A stretch of DNA of 31,604 bases, from assembly GCA_044238845.1 (NCBI GenBank), contig JBIICN010000041.1, forward strand, positions 1 through 31,604, written 5' to 3'. Shown piece by piece: positions 7,490-16,424 of the stretch. The first letter of the stretch is position 1, and each line of letters opens with the position of its first letter. This stretch comes from UBA4416 sp044238845 (GTDB lineage: Bacteria > Bacteroidota > Bacteroidia > B-17B0 > Aurantibacillaceae). The notes below the pieces were generated by a model. That model saw nothing but the letters and a program-made list of their open reading frames with translations. It was not told the DNA's origin and did not search any database. The translations under genes and the position numbers were made by a program.

Positions 7490-9442
7490 GTGACTAAATT
7501 ATCCGTCGTTATTGTTAACTACAACGTAAAGCATTTCATTGAACAATGCTTGTTTTCTGTGCTAAAGGCTTCAGAGAACATTGCCTGTGAAGTATTTGTG
7601 GTAGATAATAACTCCGTAGATGGCTCTGTGACTCTTATTAAAGAAAAATTCCCACAAGTAAACCTCATGGTCAATAAAGCCAATACTGGCTTTTCAGTGG
7701 CCAATAATCAAGCTCTTAAAATTGCTACTGGAGAATATGTTTTACTTTTAAATCCTGATACAGTTGTTCAGGAAGATACTTTCGCTAAAATATTGAATTT
7801 TATGGATTCGCATCCAGAAGCAGGAGGTTTGGGAGTGAAAATGTTGGATGGCCAAGGGAAATTTGCTCCAGAATCTAAAAGAGGATTGCCAACACCAGAA
7901 GTGGCTTTTTATAAAATGTTTGGTTTTTCTCGTTTTTTTCCAAAATCTAAGCGTTTTGGAAAATATCACCTAACTTATTTGTCGGAAGATCAATTAAGTG
8001 AAATTGATGTGATGAGTGGGGCATTTATGTTAATACGCAAAACAGTTTTAGATAAAATTGGATTTTTAGACGAAACATTTTTTATGTATGGAGAAGATAT
8101 TGACTTGTCTTACCGTATAAAAAAAGCCGGTTATAAAAATTATTATTTCCCCGATACACAAATTATACACTATAAAGGAGAAAGCACCAAGAGAAGTAGT
8201 TTAAACTACGTAGTCATTTTTTATAAAGCTATGGCTATATTTTCTAATAAGCACTTTAGTGGTTCTAATGCTTTTTGGTTTAATGCTTTGATACACTTTG
8301 CCATATTTTTAAAAGCTAGTTTAGCTTTGCTTTCTCGATTTTTTAAAGCTTTTACAGTTCCGATAATTGATTTTTGTGTGATTACTTTTGGATTATTTTT
8401 TATAAAAAATATTTATCAGCAAAATACAGGAATTGATGGAAATATATATTCCGAAAAACTTTTAAGTGTAGCATTTCCTTTATATTCCTTAGCGTGGATT
8501 ATTATGGTTTATTTTAATGGTGGTTATGATAAACCAATTAAAATTTTAAAAATCATTAGAGGCGTTTTGGTAGGAACTGTTTTTATTTTGATGGGATATT
8601 CTTTATTACCCGAATCTTTAAGGTTTTCAAGAGCATTAATTTTATTAGGAACAAGTTGGGCTATGGTGTGTTTTGTAATTACCCGCTTGTTGTTTCATGT
8701 TTTAAAAATAAAAACATATAGTTTAAGTAGTACCAAAACCAAGAGAATTGCTATTATTGGCGAAGAGCAAGAGTTTAATAGAGTATCTGGATTATTAAAA
8801 GAAACACATGTTAATCCGAGTTTTGTTGGATTTGTGAGTGCCGAAATTAATGGCGTGCATAATCCATTTTATATTGGGAAAATAAATCAGATTGATGAGA
8901 TTATTAAAGTTCATCAAATTAATGAAATTATTTTTTGCGCTAAAGATATTAGTTCGCAATTTATTATTAATAACATGCTAACACTTGTTTCTAGTGGTGT
9001 TGATTTTAAAATTGCACCTCCTGAGAGTCTCTCCATAATTGGCAGTAATGATGTAGATACTGCTGGAGATTTATATGTGATTGATGTAAATAGTATTTCC
9101 AAATCAAACAATAAACGAAATAAACGATTATTAGATATTGGTATTAGTTTAATGGCAATAGTCTTTAGTCCAATTTTATTTTTTATTCAAGAAAAAAAGT
9201 CTAATTATTTTTTAAACTGTTTTAATGTGTTATTTGGCTTTTACTCTTGGGTTGGTTACGGAAAGATTACGGATAAATCATTGCCGGAAATTAAACGTTC
9301 AGTATTGTCTCCAAGCATGCTGTTGAATGATGAAATAGATACTAATAAAATGAAATTAGCAAATTTACGTTATGCTAAAGATTATCGCATTGAGAAAGAT
9401 CTCATGATGATTTGGATGCTAAGAAAGAAATTGGGAGCTTAG
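7490..9442 (+). CDS. Family 2 glycosyltransferase fused to a degenerate phosphoglycosyltransferase-like membrane region
   Basis: A 650-aa protein starting at GTG 7490. Residues 1-240 form a GT-A glycosyltransferase: LSVVIVNYNV, VVDNNSVDGS, LLLNPDTVV and the acceptor-side FMYGEDIDLSYR motif. Residues about 255-405 hold several membrane segments, and 415-530 a Rossmann-like domain (IAIIGEEQEF ... IIFCAKDISS) as in WcaJ/WbaP-type polyprenyl-phosphate sugar transferases. The final part begins like their catalytic domain (KRLLDIGISLMAIVFSPILFF), but the conserved catalytic region is not recognisable and the end is short. It may act in surface polysaccharide synthesis, with the second half perhaps only an anchor or sensor. 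The gene starts 12 nt after the recombinase frame ends, so readthrough from the element could enter it. Confidence 0.8.
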   Translation: MTKLSVVIVNYNVKHFIEQCLFSVLKASENIACEVFVVDNNSVDGSVTLIKEKFPQVNLMVNKANTGFSVANNQALKIATGEYVLLLNPDTVVQEDTFAKILNFMDSHPEAGGLGVKMLDGQGKFAPESKRGLPTPEVAFYKMFGFSRFFPKSKRFGKYHLTYLSEDQLSEIDVMSGAFMLIRKTVLDKIGFLDETFFMYGEDIDLSYRIKKAGYKNYYFPDTQIIHYKGESTKRSSLNYVVIFYKAMAIFSNKHFSGSNAFWFNALIHFAIFLKASLALLSRFFKAFTVPIIDFCVITFGLFFIKNIYQQNTGIDGNIYSEKLLSVAFPLYSLAWIIMVYFNGGYDKPIKILKIIRGVLVGTVFILMGYSLLPESLRFSRALILLGTSWAMVCFVITRLLFHVLKIKTYSLSSTKTKRIAIIGEEQEFNRVSGLLKETHVNPSFVGFVSAEINGVHNPFYIGKINQIDEIIKVHQINEIIFCAKDISSQFIINNMLTLVSSGVDFKIAPPESLSIIGSNDVDTAGDLYVIDVNSISKSNNKRNKRLLDIGISLMAIVFSPILFFIQEKKSNYFLNCFNVLFGFYSWVGYGKITDKSLPEIKRSVLSPSMLLNDEIDTNKMKLANLRYAKDYRIEKDLMMIWMLRKKLGA

Positions 9443-9443
9443 A

Positions 9444-10415
9444 TTAAAAACCTAAAACAGATCGTACCAATTTTAATTTTTCCTGAGCTATTTTTCTTGC
9501 TTTTGCTTCTCCAACTTGTAGTTCTTTTTCTAATAAGTCTGTATTGTTCATTAATTCATGATAGCGATTTCTTTGCTTTTCAAATTTTGCTAAAATCAAT
9601 TCGTACAAAGCTGTTTTGGCATGGCCATATCCGTAACCACCTTTCAAGTAATTATTACGCATTTCGGTAATCTGCGTTTCGTTAGCTAATAACTTATAAA
9701 GAGTAAATACGTTACAATTGTCCGGATTTTTAGGCTCTTCTAAAGGAGTGGTATCAGTAACAATTGTTTTTATCACTTTCAATAAGTCTTTTTCAGGTAA
9801 AAATATATTAATGAAATTGTTATAAGATTTGCTCATTTTTTGCCCATCTGTTCCAGGAATAGTCATCACATTTTCATCAATTTTAACTTGAGGTAACACA
9901 AATATTTCTTTTTGATATTTGTTATTAAAGGCTGATGCTATGTCTCTGGTAATTTCTAAATGCTGAATTTGATCTTTACCTACTGGAACATATTCAGCAT
10001 CATACAAAATAATATCTGCTGCCATTAAAACTGGATAAGTAAATAAACCAGAATTTACATCACTCAATCTATCAGACTTATCTTTAAATGAGTGAGAATT
10101 TGCAAGCATTGGGAACGGGGTAAAGCAGTTTAAATACCATGTTAATTCACATACCTCTGGTATACGACTTTGGCGATACAATAAATTTTTTTGTGTATCA
10201 AAATCAAATGCTAGCCAGGTTGCTGCAACCGAATTAACACTTTCAATTCTAGCAGTGGCATCTTTTTGCGAAATTAGAGAATGTAAATCAGCTATAAAAA
10301 AAAGAGATTCATTTTCTTCTTTTTTACTAAGTTCTATAGCTGGCAATACTGCCCCTAAAATGTTCCCTAAATGAGGTATGTTGTTGCTAGTAATTCCAGT
10401 TAAAATACGTGACAT
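9444..10415 (-). CDS. trpS: Tryptophan--tRNA ligase
   Basis: A 323-aa class I aminoacyl-tRNA synthetase charging tRNA-Trp in the cytoplasm. The HIGH-type motif is PHLGN at residues 14-18, the tryptophan-site region YPVLMAADIILY is at 127-138, and KMSKS is at 193-197 (GQKMSKSYNN). The length is normal for bacterial TrpS. It is the last gene of the minus-strand run trmH-lpxD-lpxC/fabZ-lpxA-trpS, 64 nt behind lpxA. It converges with the glycosyltransferase, with only one base between the two stops. It may have its own promoter in the 64-nt gap. Confidence 0.96.
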   Translation of the reverse strand: MSRILTGITSNNIPHLGNILGAVLPAIELSKKEENESLFFIADLHSLISQKDATARIESVNSVAATWLAFDFDTQKNLLYRQSRIPEVCELTWYLNCFTPFPMLANSHSFKDKSDRLSDVNSGLFTYPVLMAADIILYDAEYVPVGKDQIQHLEITRDIASAFNNKYQKEIFVLPQVKIDENVMTIPGTDGQKMSKSYNNFINIFLPEKDLLKVIKTIVTDTTPLEEPKNPDNCNVFTLYKLLANETQITEMRNNYLKGGYGYGHAKTALYELILAKFEKQRNRYHELMNNTDLLEKELQVGEAKARKIAQEKLKLVRSVLGF

Positions 10416-10479
10416 TTTTAGTTATTTAAATAGAGAAATAATGAATTTGAATTTAAAATCAATAAGTCTTCTTATGATT

Positions 10480-11253
10480 TTAAATTCCTTTTACAATTCC
10501 ATCTTTTGAATTTTTAATGAAACTAACAATTTGTTTTGTGATTTCATTATTCGGTATCTCTTTTTCAATTGCTTCAAAAGCATTTGTTGTATTTAATCCC
10601 CTAACAAATATTAAACGGTAAATGTCTTCAATTTGTCGGATTGTTTCTTTGTCGAATCCTCTTCGGGTTAAGCCAACAGTGTTTACACCAATATATTGAG
10701 ATGGTTCTCTAGCAACTCTAATAAAAGGAGGGATATTTTTTCTTATAATAGAAAATGCGGCGATGAAGCTATGAGCACCAACCACTGAAAATTGCTGTAT
10801 CCCAGTAAATCCCTCGATAATAGCATAATCTTCAATGGTAACATGTCCTGAAAGTCCAACACTATTAGCTAATATAACATTATTGCCAATTAAACAATCA
10901 TGCGCTACATGTCCATAGGCCATAATCAGGCAATTGTCTCCAATTTTTGTAGTCATTCTGTCAGCTGTTCCCTTATGAACTGTAACATATTCTCTAATTA
11001 TTGTATTGTTACCAATAATAGTTGTTGCTTTTTCTCCTTTATATTTTAAATCTTGAGAAACGATTCCAATAATTGCACCAGGGAAAATTTGACAATCATT
11101 ACCTATTTTTGAGTCGGGGTATATAATAGCATGAGAATGTATAATAGTATTATCTCCAATTGTAACATCGTCTTTAATAATTGCAAATGGTTCTATGGTC
11201 ACATTTTTTCCTATTATAGCTTTTGTACTTACGATGGCTTGCGGTGAAATCAT
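10480..11253 (-). CDS. lpxA: UDP-N-acetylglucosamine acyltransferase
   Basis: A 257-aa left-handed beta-helix protein that adds the first 3-hydroxyacyl chain to UDP-GlcNAc in lipid A synthesis. Hexapeptide repeats run from residue 1 to about 190 (IGKNVTIEPFAII, IGDNTIIHSHAII). The catalytic His is His118 in MAYGHVAHDC. The C-terminal helices follow (GLTRRGFDKETIRQIEDIYR). It is 34 nt downstream of lpxC-fabZ in the same operon, the usual Bacteroidota order. Confidence 0.96.
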   Translation of the reverse strand: MISPQAIVSTKAIIGKNVTIEPFAIIKDDVTIGDNTIIHSHAIIYPDSKIGNDCQIFPGAIIGIVSQDLKYKGEKATTIIGNNTIIREYVTVHKGTADRMTTKIGDNCLIMAYGHVAHDCLIGNNVILANSVGLSGHVTIEDYAIIEGFTGIQQFSVVGAHSFIAAFSIIRKNIPPFIRVAREPSQYIGVNTVGLTRRGFDKETIRQIEDIYRLIFVRGLNTTNAFEAIEKEIPNNEITKQIVSFIKNSKDGIVKGI

Positions 11254-11287
11254 GTTTTTGTAGTTAAAATTATTTTAAAATATTTTT

Positions 11288-12721
11288 TTATTCAGTTACT
11301 AAATCATAGTTTGTTTTTACTGTGTTGCCTTTTACTTTAACAATTTGCGCCATCATTTCACCTTCCATTACTGGCTTGTTATTTACATAAGCGGTTCCTC
11401 TCATATGACAAATACCTCGTCTGATTGGAGTTACTAAATTTAAACTAAAAACAACGGTATCTCCAGGAATTACTTTTTGTTTAAATTTAACGTTATCAAT
11501 TTTAATAAAATAAGTCAAGTAATTTTCTGGATCTGGAACTGTTTTTAAAACTAATACACCACCACATTGTGCCATGGCTTCAATTAGTAAAACACCAGGC
11601 ATAACTGGATTTTCTGGAAAATGTCCTTTAAAAAATTCTTCATTTAATGTGACGTTTTTTACACCAACGACATGATGTTCAGAAAGCTCCATGATTTTAT
11701 CTACTAGCAACATTGGTTGGCGATGCGGTAATAATTTCATGATATCCATTGTATTCATTAAAGCTGGTTTATTTAAGTCAACTTTAGGGTAATCTTTTTC
11801 CGCTTTTTGAATTTTAGCTAATGCTTTTAATTTTTTAGCAAAGTCAACATTTCCTGCATGACCAGGACGAGCAGCTAAAACATGAATTTTCATAGGTTTT
11901 CCAACCAATGCTAAATCACCAACAATATCCAACAATTTATGACGAGCAGGTTCGTTGAAAAAACGCAGCTTAGTATTATTTAATACTCCGCGACCTTTTA
12001 AATCAATATCAGGAAGACTAAATACTTTACGTAAATAGTCTAGTTTTTCTTCTGGTAGTTCGCTATCTACTAAAACAATAGCATTATCTAAATCACCGCC
12101 TTTAATTAAGTTATGTGCTAATAACGCTTCTAGTTCTCTTAAAAAAACAAACGTTCTGCATGAAGCAATTTCTTTTTTAAATTCACCAATGTTATACATG
12201 CCAGCATGTTGAGTTCCTAATACTTCGCTGCCGTAGTCAACCATTACGGTTACTCTAAATTCGTCTTGAGGAACAGCCAACATTTCAACTTTTTTAATAG
12301 GATCTTCGTATGTTAAGTTTTCTGTTAACTCATAATAGTCACGAAAAGCGTCTTGTTCTACAATGCCAGCAGTTTCTAATATTTCTATAAATTTTAATGA
12401 ACTACCATCCATAATTGGCATTTCTGGACCAGTTACTTGAATTAAGCAGTTGTCAATTCCCATTCCTACTAAGGCGGCCAATACGTGTTCAGTAGTATGA
12501 ACACGAGCACCGTTTTGTTCTAATGTTGTACCACGAGATGTATCTACAACTAAATCGCAATCCGCATCAATGGTCGGTTGGCCTTCTATATCTGTTCTTT
12601 GAAATTTATACCAATGGTTTTCTGGAGCAGGATTAAATGTTAATGTTACAGGTACTCCTGTATGTAAGCCTTTACCTGTTATAGATACCGCTTTTTCAAT
12701 TGTTCTTTGTTTATCGCTCAT
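11288..12721 (-). CDS. lpxC/fabZ: Bifunctional UDP-3-O-acyl-N-acetylglucosamine deacetylase / 3-hydroxyacyl-ACP dehydratase
   Basis: A 477-aa fusion characteristic of Bacteroidota. The N-terminal LpxC half (residues 1-310) carries the zinc ligands His79 (VHTTEH), His261 and Asp265 (HKLLDIVGD) and the acid/base His288 (GHAGN). It performs the committed deacetylation of lipid A synthesis. After a linker rich in Lys, the FabZ half (about 325-477) begins IMKLLPHRQPMLLVDKI and has catalytic His367 in GHFPENPVMPG and Glu381 in IEAMAQ. It dehydrates 3-hydroxyacyl-ACP in fatty acid elongation. Fusion may balance use of the shared hydroxyacyl-ACP pool. It is located between lpxD and lpxA. Confidence 0.97.
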   Translation of the reverse strand: MSDKQRTIEKAVSITGKGLHTGVPVTLTFNPAPENHWYKFQRTDIEGQPTIDADCDLVVDTSRGTTLEQNGARVHTTEHVLAALVGMGIDNCLIQVTGPEMPIMDGSSLKFIEILETAGIVEQDAFRDYYELTENLTYEDPIKKVEMLAVPQDEFRVTVMVDYGSEVLGTQHAGMYNIGEFKKEIASCRTFVFLRELEALLAHNLIKGGDLDNAIVLVDSELPEEKLDYLRKVFSLPDIDLKGRGVLNNTKLRFFNEPARHKLLDIVGDLALVGKPMKIHVLAARPGHAGNVDFAKKLKALAKIQKAEKDYPKVDLNKPALMNTMDIMKLLPHRQPMLLVDKIMELSEHHVVGVKNVTLNEEFFKGHFPENPVMPGVLLIEAMAQCGGVLVLKTVPDPENYLTYFIKIDNVKFKQKVIPGDTVVFSLNLVTPIRRGICHMRGTAYVNNKPVMEGEMMAQIVKVKGNTVKTNYDLVTE

Positions 12722-12765
12722 AATTTTATTTCTTACACTGGAACTGTTCTTTGTGTGTAATTTAT

Positions 12766-13794
12766 TTATTTCAATTTATTTTCAATGTTTTTAATCCTAT
12801 CATTTAATTTTGGTAAACTTCTAAAAAGAACATAACTTCTTCTGAAATCTCCTAACGGGAATGATGGCGAACCTTGTACAATTTCATTTTCTTTTTCAAT
12901 AGATGAGCCAACGCCTGCCTGACCTGCAATTTTAACACCATCTGCTATTTTAATATGACCAACAATGCCAACTTGAGCTGCAATCATTACATTTTTACCA
13001 ACTTTAGTAGAACCAGCAACTCCTGATAAACCAGCAATGACTGTGTTTTCTCCAACTTCAACGTTATGGGCAATTTGCACTAAGTTATCCAATTTAACAC
13101 CTTTGCGTAAAATCGTAGAACCTAAAGTTGCTCTATCTATTGAGCAATTAGAACCAATTTCGATATTGTCTTCAATCACTACGTTTCCTATTTGCGGAAC
13201 TTTAGCAAATTCTTTACCGTCTTGTGGAGCAAAACCAAATCCATCACTACCAATGACAGAACTTGCATGAACGGTTACATTATTTCCAATTTTACAGTCG
13301 TGATATACTTTTACACCTGAAAATAGAGTAGTATTGTCTCCAATCACACAATTGTCGCCAATGTACACATGAGGATAAATTTTTGTGTTATTACCAATTT
13401 TTACATTATTGCCAATGTAAGCAAAGGCCCCAACATAACAATCTGTGCCATATTTTGAGTTTTCTCCAACAAAAGATGGTTGTTCAATTCCTGTTTTATT
13501 ACCTTTAAATTGATTGTACATTTCCAGTAAAGTTGCAAAACTAGCATACGAATCTTCTACACGAATTAATGTACATCCTGATTTTACTGGTCGTTCAAGG
13601 GTTAATGTTTTATTGACAATGACTATACTGGCATCAGTATCATAGATGTAATTAGTGTATTTTGGATTTGCCAAAAACGATAACGTTCCAGGTATACCTT
13701 CTTCAATTTTTGAAAGGTTTGAAACGGCTGTGTTTTCATTCCCTTCCACTGTTCCGCCTAATAAGGCTGCTATTTGAGCTGCAGAAAATTCCAT
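12766..13794 (-). CDS. lpxD: UDP-3-O-acylglucosamine N-acyltransferase
   Basis: A 342-aa enzyme adding the second 3-hydroxyacyl chain in lipid A synthesis. The N-terminal uridine-binding domain (residues 1-100, LSKIEEGIPGTLSFLANPKY) is followed by a long hexapeptide beta-helix (105-310). Catalytic His243 lies in QIAHNVEVG, and SDGFGF is the conserved turn. The C-terminal helix contains LPKLNDRIKNIENKLK. It leads the lpx genes: 44 nt separate it from lpxC-fabZ, and 44 nt from trmH upstream, on the same strand. Confidence 0.96.
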   Translation of the reverse strand: MEFSAAQIAALLGGTVEGNENTAVSNLSKIEEGIPGTLSFLANPKYTNYIYDTDASIVIVNKTLTLERPVKSGCTLIRVEDSYASFATLLEMYNQFKGNKTGIEQPSFVGENSKYGTDCYVGAFAYIGNNVKIGNNTKIYPHVYIGDNCVIGDNTTLFSGVKVYHDCKIGNNVTVHASSVIGSDGFGFAPQDGKEFAKVPQIGNVVIEDNIEIGSNCSIDRATLGSTILRKGVKLDNLVQIAHNVEVGENTVIAGLSGVAGSTKVGKNVMIAAQVGIVGHIKIADGVKIAGQAGVGSSIEKENEIVQGSPSFPLGDFRRSYVLFRSLPKLNDRIKNIENKLK

Positions 13795-13838
13795 CTCTCA
13801 AATATACAGTTTTTCTCTAAAAAGTCAAGGATAAAGCA

Positions 13839-14531
13839 CTAAGCTTTTTGGTAATATTTTGCATCAAATTCCTTGATAATTAAATCATGTTTTCTGATGG
13901 ATGCTTTGAGCCATTCGATGTATATATCTCGTTTTTCATCCTCTGTTAAGCCATAATTAGGAACTTCTTTGCGTATTCGAGAACTTAAATGATACATACA
14001 CAAAGCCGCACAAACACTAATGTTAAAGCTTTCGGTGAAGCCATACATTGGTAATTTTACAAATTCATCAGCCACATCTTCCACATCTTTCGTAATTCCC
14101 GTTAATTCGGTACCAAATACTAAAGCAAAAGGCTTCGAAACATCTAGTTCGTCTAATGAAACACTATTTTTATGAAGAGAAGTAGCTACTATTTTATAAC
14201 CTTGGGCTTTTAAATCTGATAAACATGCTTGAGTATTGTTGTCAAATTTTTGGTAGCGATTTAATGTTAACCATTGAGTAGAGCCCATCGACACATCTTC
14301 ACTGATTTTATATTTATTTCTATTTTCAATAAAATTAGTGGTTTGAATCCCAAAAATATCAGCGCTTCTTAAAACTGCACTAAAATTGTGAGTTTGATAC
14401 ACATCTTCTAAAACCAATTTCATATGGTTGGTTCTTTCTTTTAATACTTCGTGCAAACGACCTCTACGGCGTTCACTCACAAAGCCCTCTAAATACTCAG
14501 TTAAGGCGTTTTTATATGCTAAATCAGACAT
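13839..14531 (-). CDS. trmH: TrmH/SpoU-family tRNA 2'-O-methyltransferase
   Basis: A 230-aa SPOUT methyltransferase. The three SpoU motifs are present: NFSAVLRSADIFG (motif 1, residues about 48-60), LVFGTELTGI (motif 2) and LPMYGFTESFNISVCAAL (motif 3, forming the trefoil-knot SAM site). The N-terminal RRRGRLHEVLKERTNHMKLVLED resembles TrmH enzymes that methylate G18 of tRNA. TrmH is thus the likely function, though related rRNA methyltransferases share the motifs. The -7-like element TATCTTTG lies only 5-12 nt before the ATG, so the mRNA may be nearly leaderless. Confidence 0.88.
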   Translation of the reverse strand: MSDLAYKNALTEYLEGFVSERRRGRLHEVLKERTNHMKLVLEDVYQTHNFSAVLRSADIFGIQTTNFIENRNKYKISEDVSMGSTQWLTLNRYQKFDNNTQACLSDLKAQGYKIVATSLHKNSVSLDELDVSKPFALVFGTELTGITKDVEDVADEFVKLPMYGFTESFNISVCAALCMYHLSSRIRKEVPNYGLTEDEKRDIYIEWLKASIRKHDLIIKEFDAKYYQKA

Positions 14532-14535
14532 TTGG

Positions 14536-14543
14536 CAAAGATA
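14536..14543 (-). promoter_or_regulatory. -7-like promoter element before trmH (TATCTTTG)
   Basis: A match to TAnnTTTG on the minus strand ending 4 nt before the trmH ATG. A weak GTTAG -33-like site lies about 20 nt upstream. If it is used, transcription would start at or right next to the start codon. Confidence 0.4.
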
Positions 14544-14617
14544 GGCTTTTTATGTTATTCAGCTAACGAAGTAGTTACTAATCTCTATTAACTAGCCACT
14601 TATCCCCAAATAATCCG

Positions 14618-14625
14618 TACATTTG
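14618..14625 (+). promoter_or_regulatory. -7 promoter element before rluB (TACATTTG)
   Basis: An exact TAnnTTTG match with the expected transcript start near 14632. It decides the gene start: an in-frame TTG at 14623 lies within the promoter, so ATG 14641 is the real start. Confidence 0.6.
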
Positions 14626-14640
14626 CAAAAAAATACAATA

Positions 14641-16335
14641 ATGAGTAGAGACAGTCAAGGGCCTAGAAAAACGTTTTCAAAAGGAGGCTCGTCAGATTTT
14701 AATAAAAGAAAATCTTTTTCAAGTTCCGATAAAGCAAAACGTCCTCGTAGTTCTGGAGATTCTTCGTTTAAAAAACGTGATGGAGATTCAACAGAAAAAC
14801 GCTCTTACGCGAAAAGAGAAGATAGTACTGAAAGACCAAGAAAAAGCTTTGGTGATTCAAGCGAGAAAAGAACATTTGGTAAACGCCAAGATGGAAGTTT
14901 TAAATCAAAGTCAAGTGGTGGCTTTGGTGGTGGGGAGAAACGTTCGTACACAAAAAGAGAAGGAAGTAGTGAAGATAGACCACGCAGAAGTTTTGGAGAT
15001 GGTGAAAGAAAACCATTTGTAAAACGTGAAGATGGGAAATATGAAAGCGCCGGACCTCGTAAGAGTTTCGGAGATAGAGACGGAGAAAAACGTTCGTACA
15101 CAAAAAGAGAAGGAAGTAGTGAAGATAGACCACGTAGAAGTTTTGGAGATGGTGAAAGAAAACCATTTGTAAAACGTGAAGATGGAAAATACGAAAGTGC
15201 TGGGCCTCGCAAGAGTTATGGTGATAGAGATGGCGAAAAACGTTCGTATACAAAAAGAGAAGGAAGTAGTGAAGATAGACCACGCAGAAGTTTTGGAGAT
15301 GGTGAAAGAAAACCATTTACAAAACGTGAAGATGGAAAATATGAAAGCAGTGGACCTCGTAAGAGTTATGGTGACGGAGAAAAACGTCCATACACAAAAA
15401 GAGAAGGACGTAGTGAAGATAGACCTCGCAGAAGTTTTGGAGATGGTGAAAGAAAACCTTTTGTAAAACGCGAAGGTGGAGATAGCGAAAGACCAAGAAA
15501 ATCTTATAACGATAGTAAAGCATTTGATAAACCATACGAACCAAGATTATCCAAATCAGAACGTGTGGTTGAAAAATCTAAAAAAGCTGGTCCGTCAAAA
15601 ACATCTACTCAAAAAGGTGTGAGTGATGATGCTGTTCGTTTAAACCGTTATGTGGCTAATGCAGGTATTTGTTCTCGTAGAGAGGCAGATGTTTTAATTG
15701 CAACTGGTGTGGTTACTGTAAATGGTAAAATAGTTACAGAAATGGGTTACAAAGTAAACCCAACAGATGTTGTCACTTACGGAGGAGTCCCTATTAAAAA
15801 TGAAGTTAAAAAATATTTAATTTTAAATAAGCCTAAAGATTACATTACAACCATGGACGATCCAGAGGAGCGTAAAACAGTCATGGAATTAATTCGTAAA
15901 GCTTGTAAGGAGCGTTTATATCCAGTAGGAAGATTAGATAGAAATACTACGGGTTTATTGTTATTTACAAATGATGGAGATTTAACAGCGAAGTTAACTC
16001 ATCCTAAATTTAATGTCAGAAAAGTGTATCATGTTGTTTTAGATAAACGCATTACATCTGAAGACTTTAGAACATTGGCAGAAGGAATTGAATTATCTGA
16101 TGGGCCAATTAAACCTGATGCAATTGAGTACGTTGGTGAAGGAAAATCAGAATTAGGTGTTGAGATTCATAGTGGTCGTAACCGTATTGTTCGTCGTATG
16201 TTCGAACATTTAGGTTATGAAGTAATGAAACTAGATAGAGTTGCTTTTGCAGGTTTAACTAAAAAAGATTTACCTCGTGCTAAGTTCCGTTTCTTAACTG
16301 AGAAAGAAGTTGATTTCTTGAAAATGTTAGGATAA
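14641..16335 (+). CDS. rluB: RluB/RsuA-family 23S rRNA pseudouridine synthase with long repetitive basic N-terminus
   Basis: A 564-aa protein from ATG 14641 (MSRDSQGPRKTF). Residues about 1-325 are low-complexity, rich in R, K, S, G, D and E, with a ~50-residue unit repeated about four times (RSYTKREGSSEDRPRRSFGD, then GERKPFVKRED). An S4 RNA-binding domain begins at residue 332 (VRLNRYVANAGICSRREAD), followed by the synthase domain with catalytic Asp433 in GRLDRNTTGLLLF and the HSGRNRIVRRMFEHLGYEV segment. This enzyme family isomerises uridine in ribosomal RNA; RluB and RsuA cannot be separated with certainty. Related Bacteroidota enzymes often have such basic tails, which probably bind RNA. 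The gene is divergent from trmH. Confidence 0.9.
   Translation: MSRDSQGPRKTFSKGGSSDFNKRKSFSSSDKAKRPRSSGDSSFKKRDGDSTEKRSYAKREDSTERPRKSFGDSSEKRTFGKRQDGSFKSKSSGGFGGGEKRSYTKREGSSEDRPRRSFGDGERKPFVKREDGKYESAGPRKSFGDRDGEKRSYTKREGSSEDRPRRSFGDGERKPFVKREDGKYESAGPRKSYGDRDGEKRSYTKREGSSEDRPRRSFGDGERKPFTKREDGKYESSGPRKSYGDGEKRPYTKREGRSEDRPRRSFGDGERKPFVKREGGDSERPRKSYNDSKAFDKPYEPRLSKSERVVEKSKKAGPSKTSTQKGVSDDAVRLNRYVANAGICSRREADVLIATGVVTVNGKIVTEMGYKVNPTDVVTYGGVPIKNEVKKYLILNKPKDYITTMDDPEERKTVMELIRKACKERLYPVGRLDRNTTGLLLFTNDGDLTAKLTHPKFNVRKVYHVVLDKRITSEDFRTLAEGIELSDGPIKPDAIEYVGEGKSELGVEIHSGRNRIVRRMFEHLGYEVMKLDRVAFAGLTKKDLPRAKFRFLTEKEVDFLKMLG
14935..15480 (+). repeat. In-frame tandem repeats in rluB (150, 150, 144 nt)
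   Basis: The segment starting CGTTCGTACACAAAAAGAG recurs at 14941, 15091, 15241 and (variant) 15385, giving periods of 150, 150 and 144 nt. All are multiples of three and keep the frame. Copies are nearly identical at the DNA level, so copy number probably varies by recombination or slippage. The antisense frames open across the repeat are by-products. Confidence 0.95.
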
Positions 16336-16367
16336 GAAACTGAAAAGACTTTTTGACTAAAGAGATA

Positions 16368-16400
16368 AAAGAGATGTACATTTTGTGCATCTCTTTTTTT
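16368..16400 (+). terminator. Terminator after rluB
   Basis: AAAGAGATGTACA (16368-16380) pairs with TGTGCATCTCTTT (16384-16396) with one G-T, followed by a T run to 16400. It lies 33 nt after the rluB stop. Confidence 0.85.
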
Positions 16401-16424
16401 ATATTTATAGTCGAATACCTCTGC

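Noticed and set aside
14805..15544. Long antisense open frames across the rluB repeats
   Set aside because: They arise from the low-complexity repeats of the sense gene; their products are repetitive and have no start context or domains.
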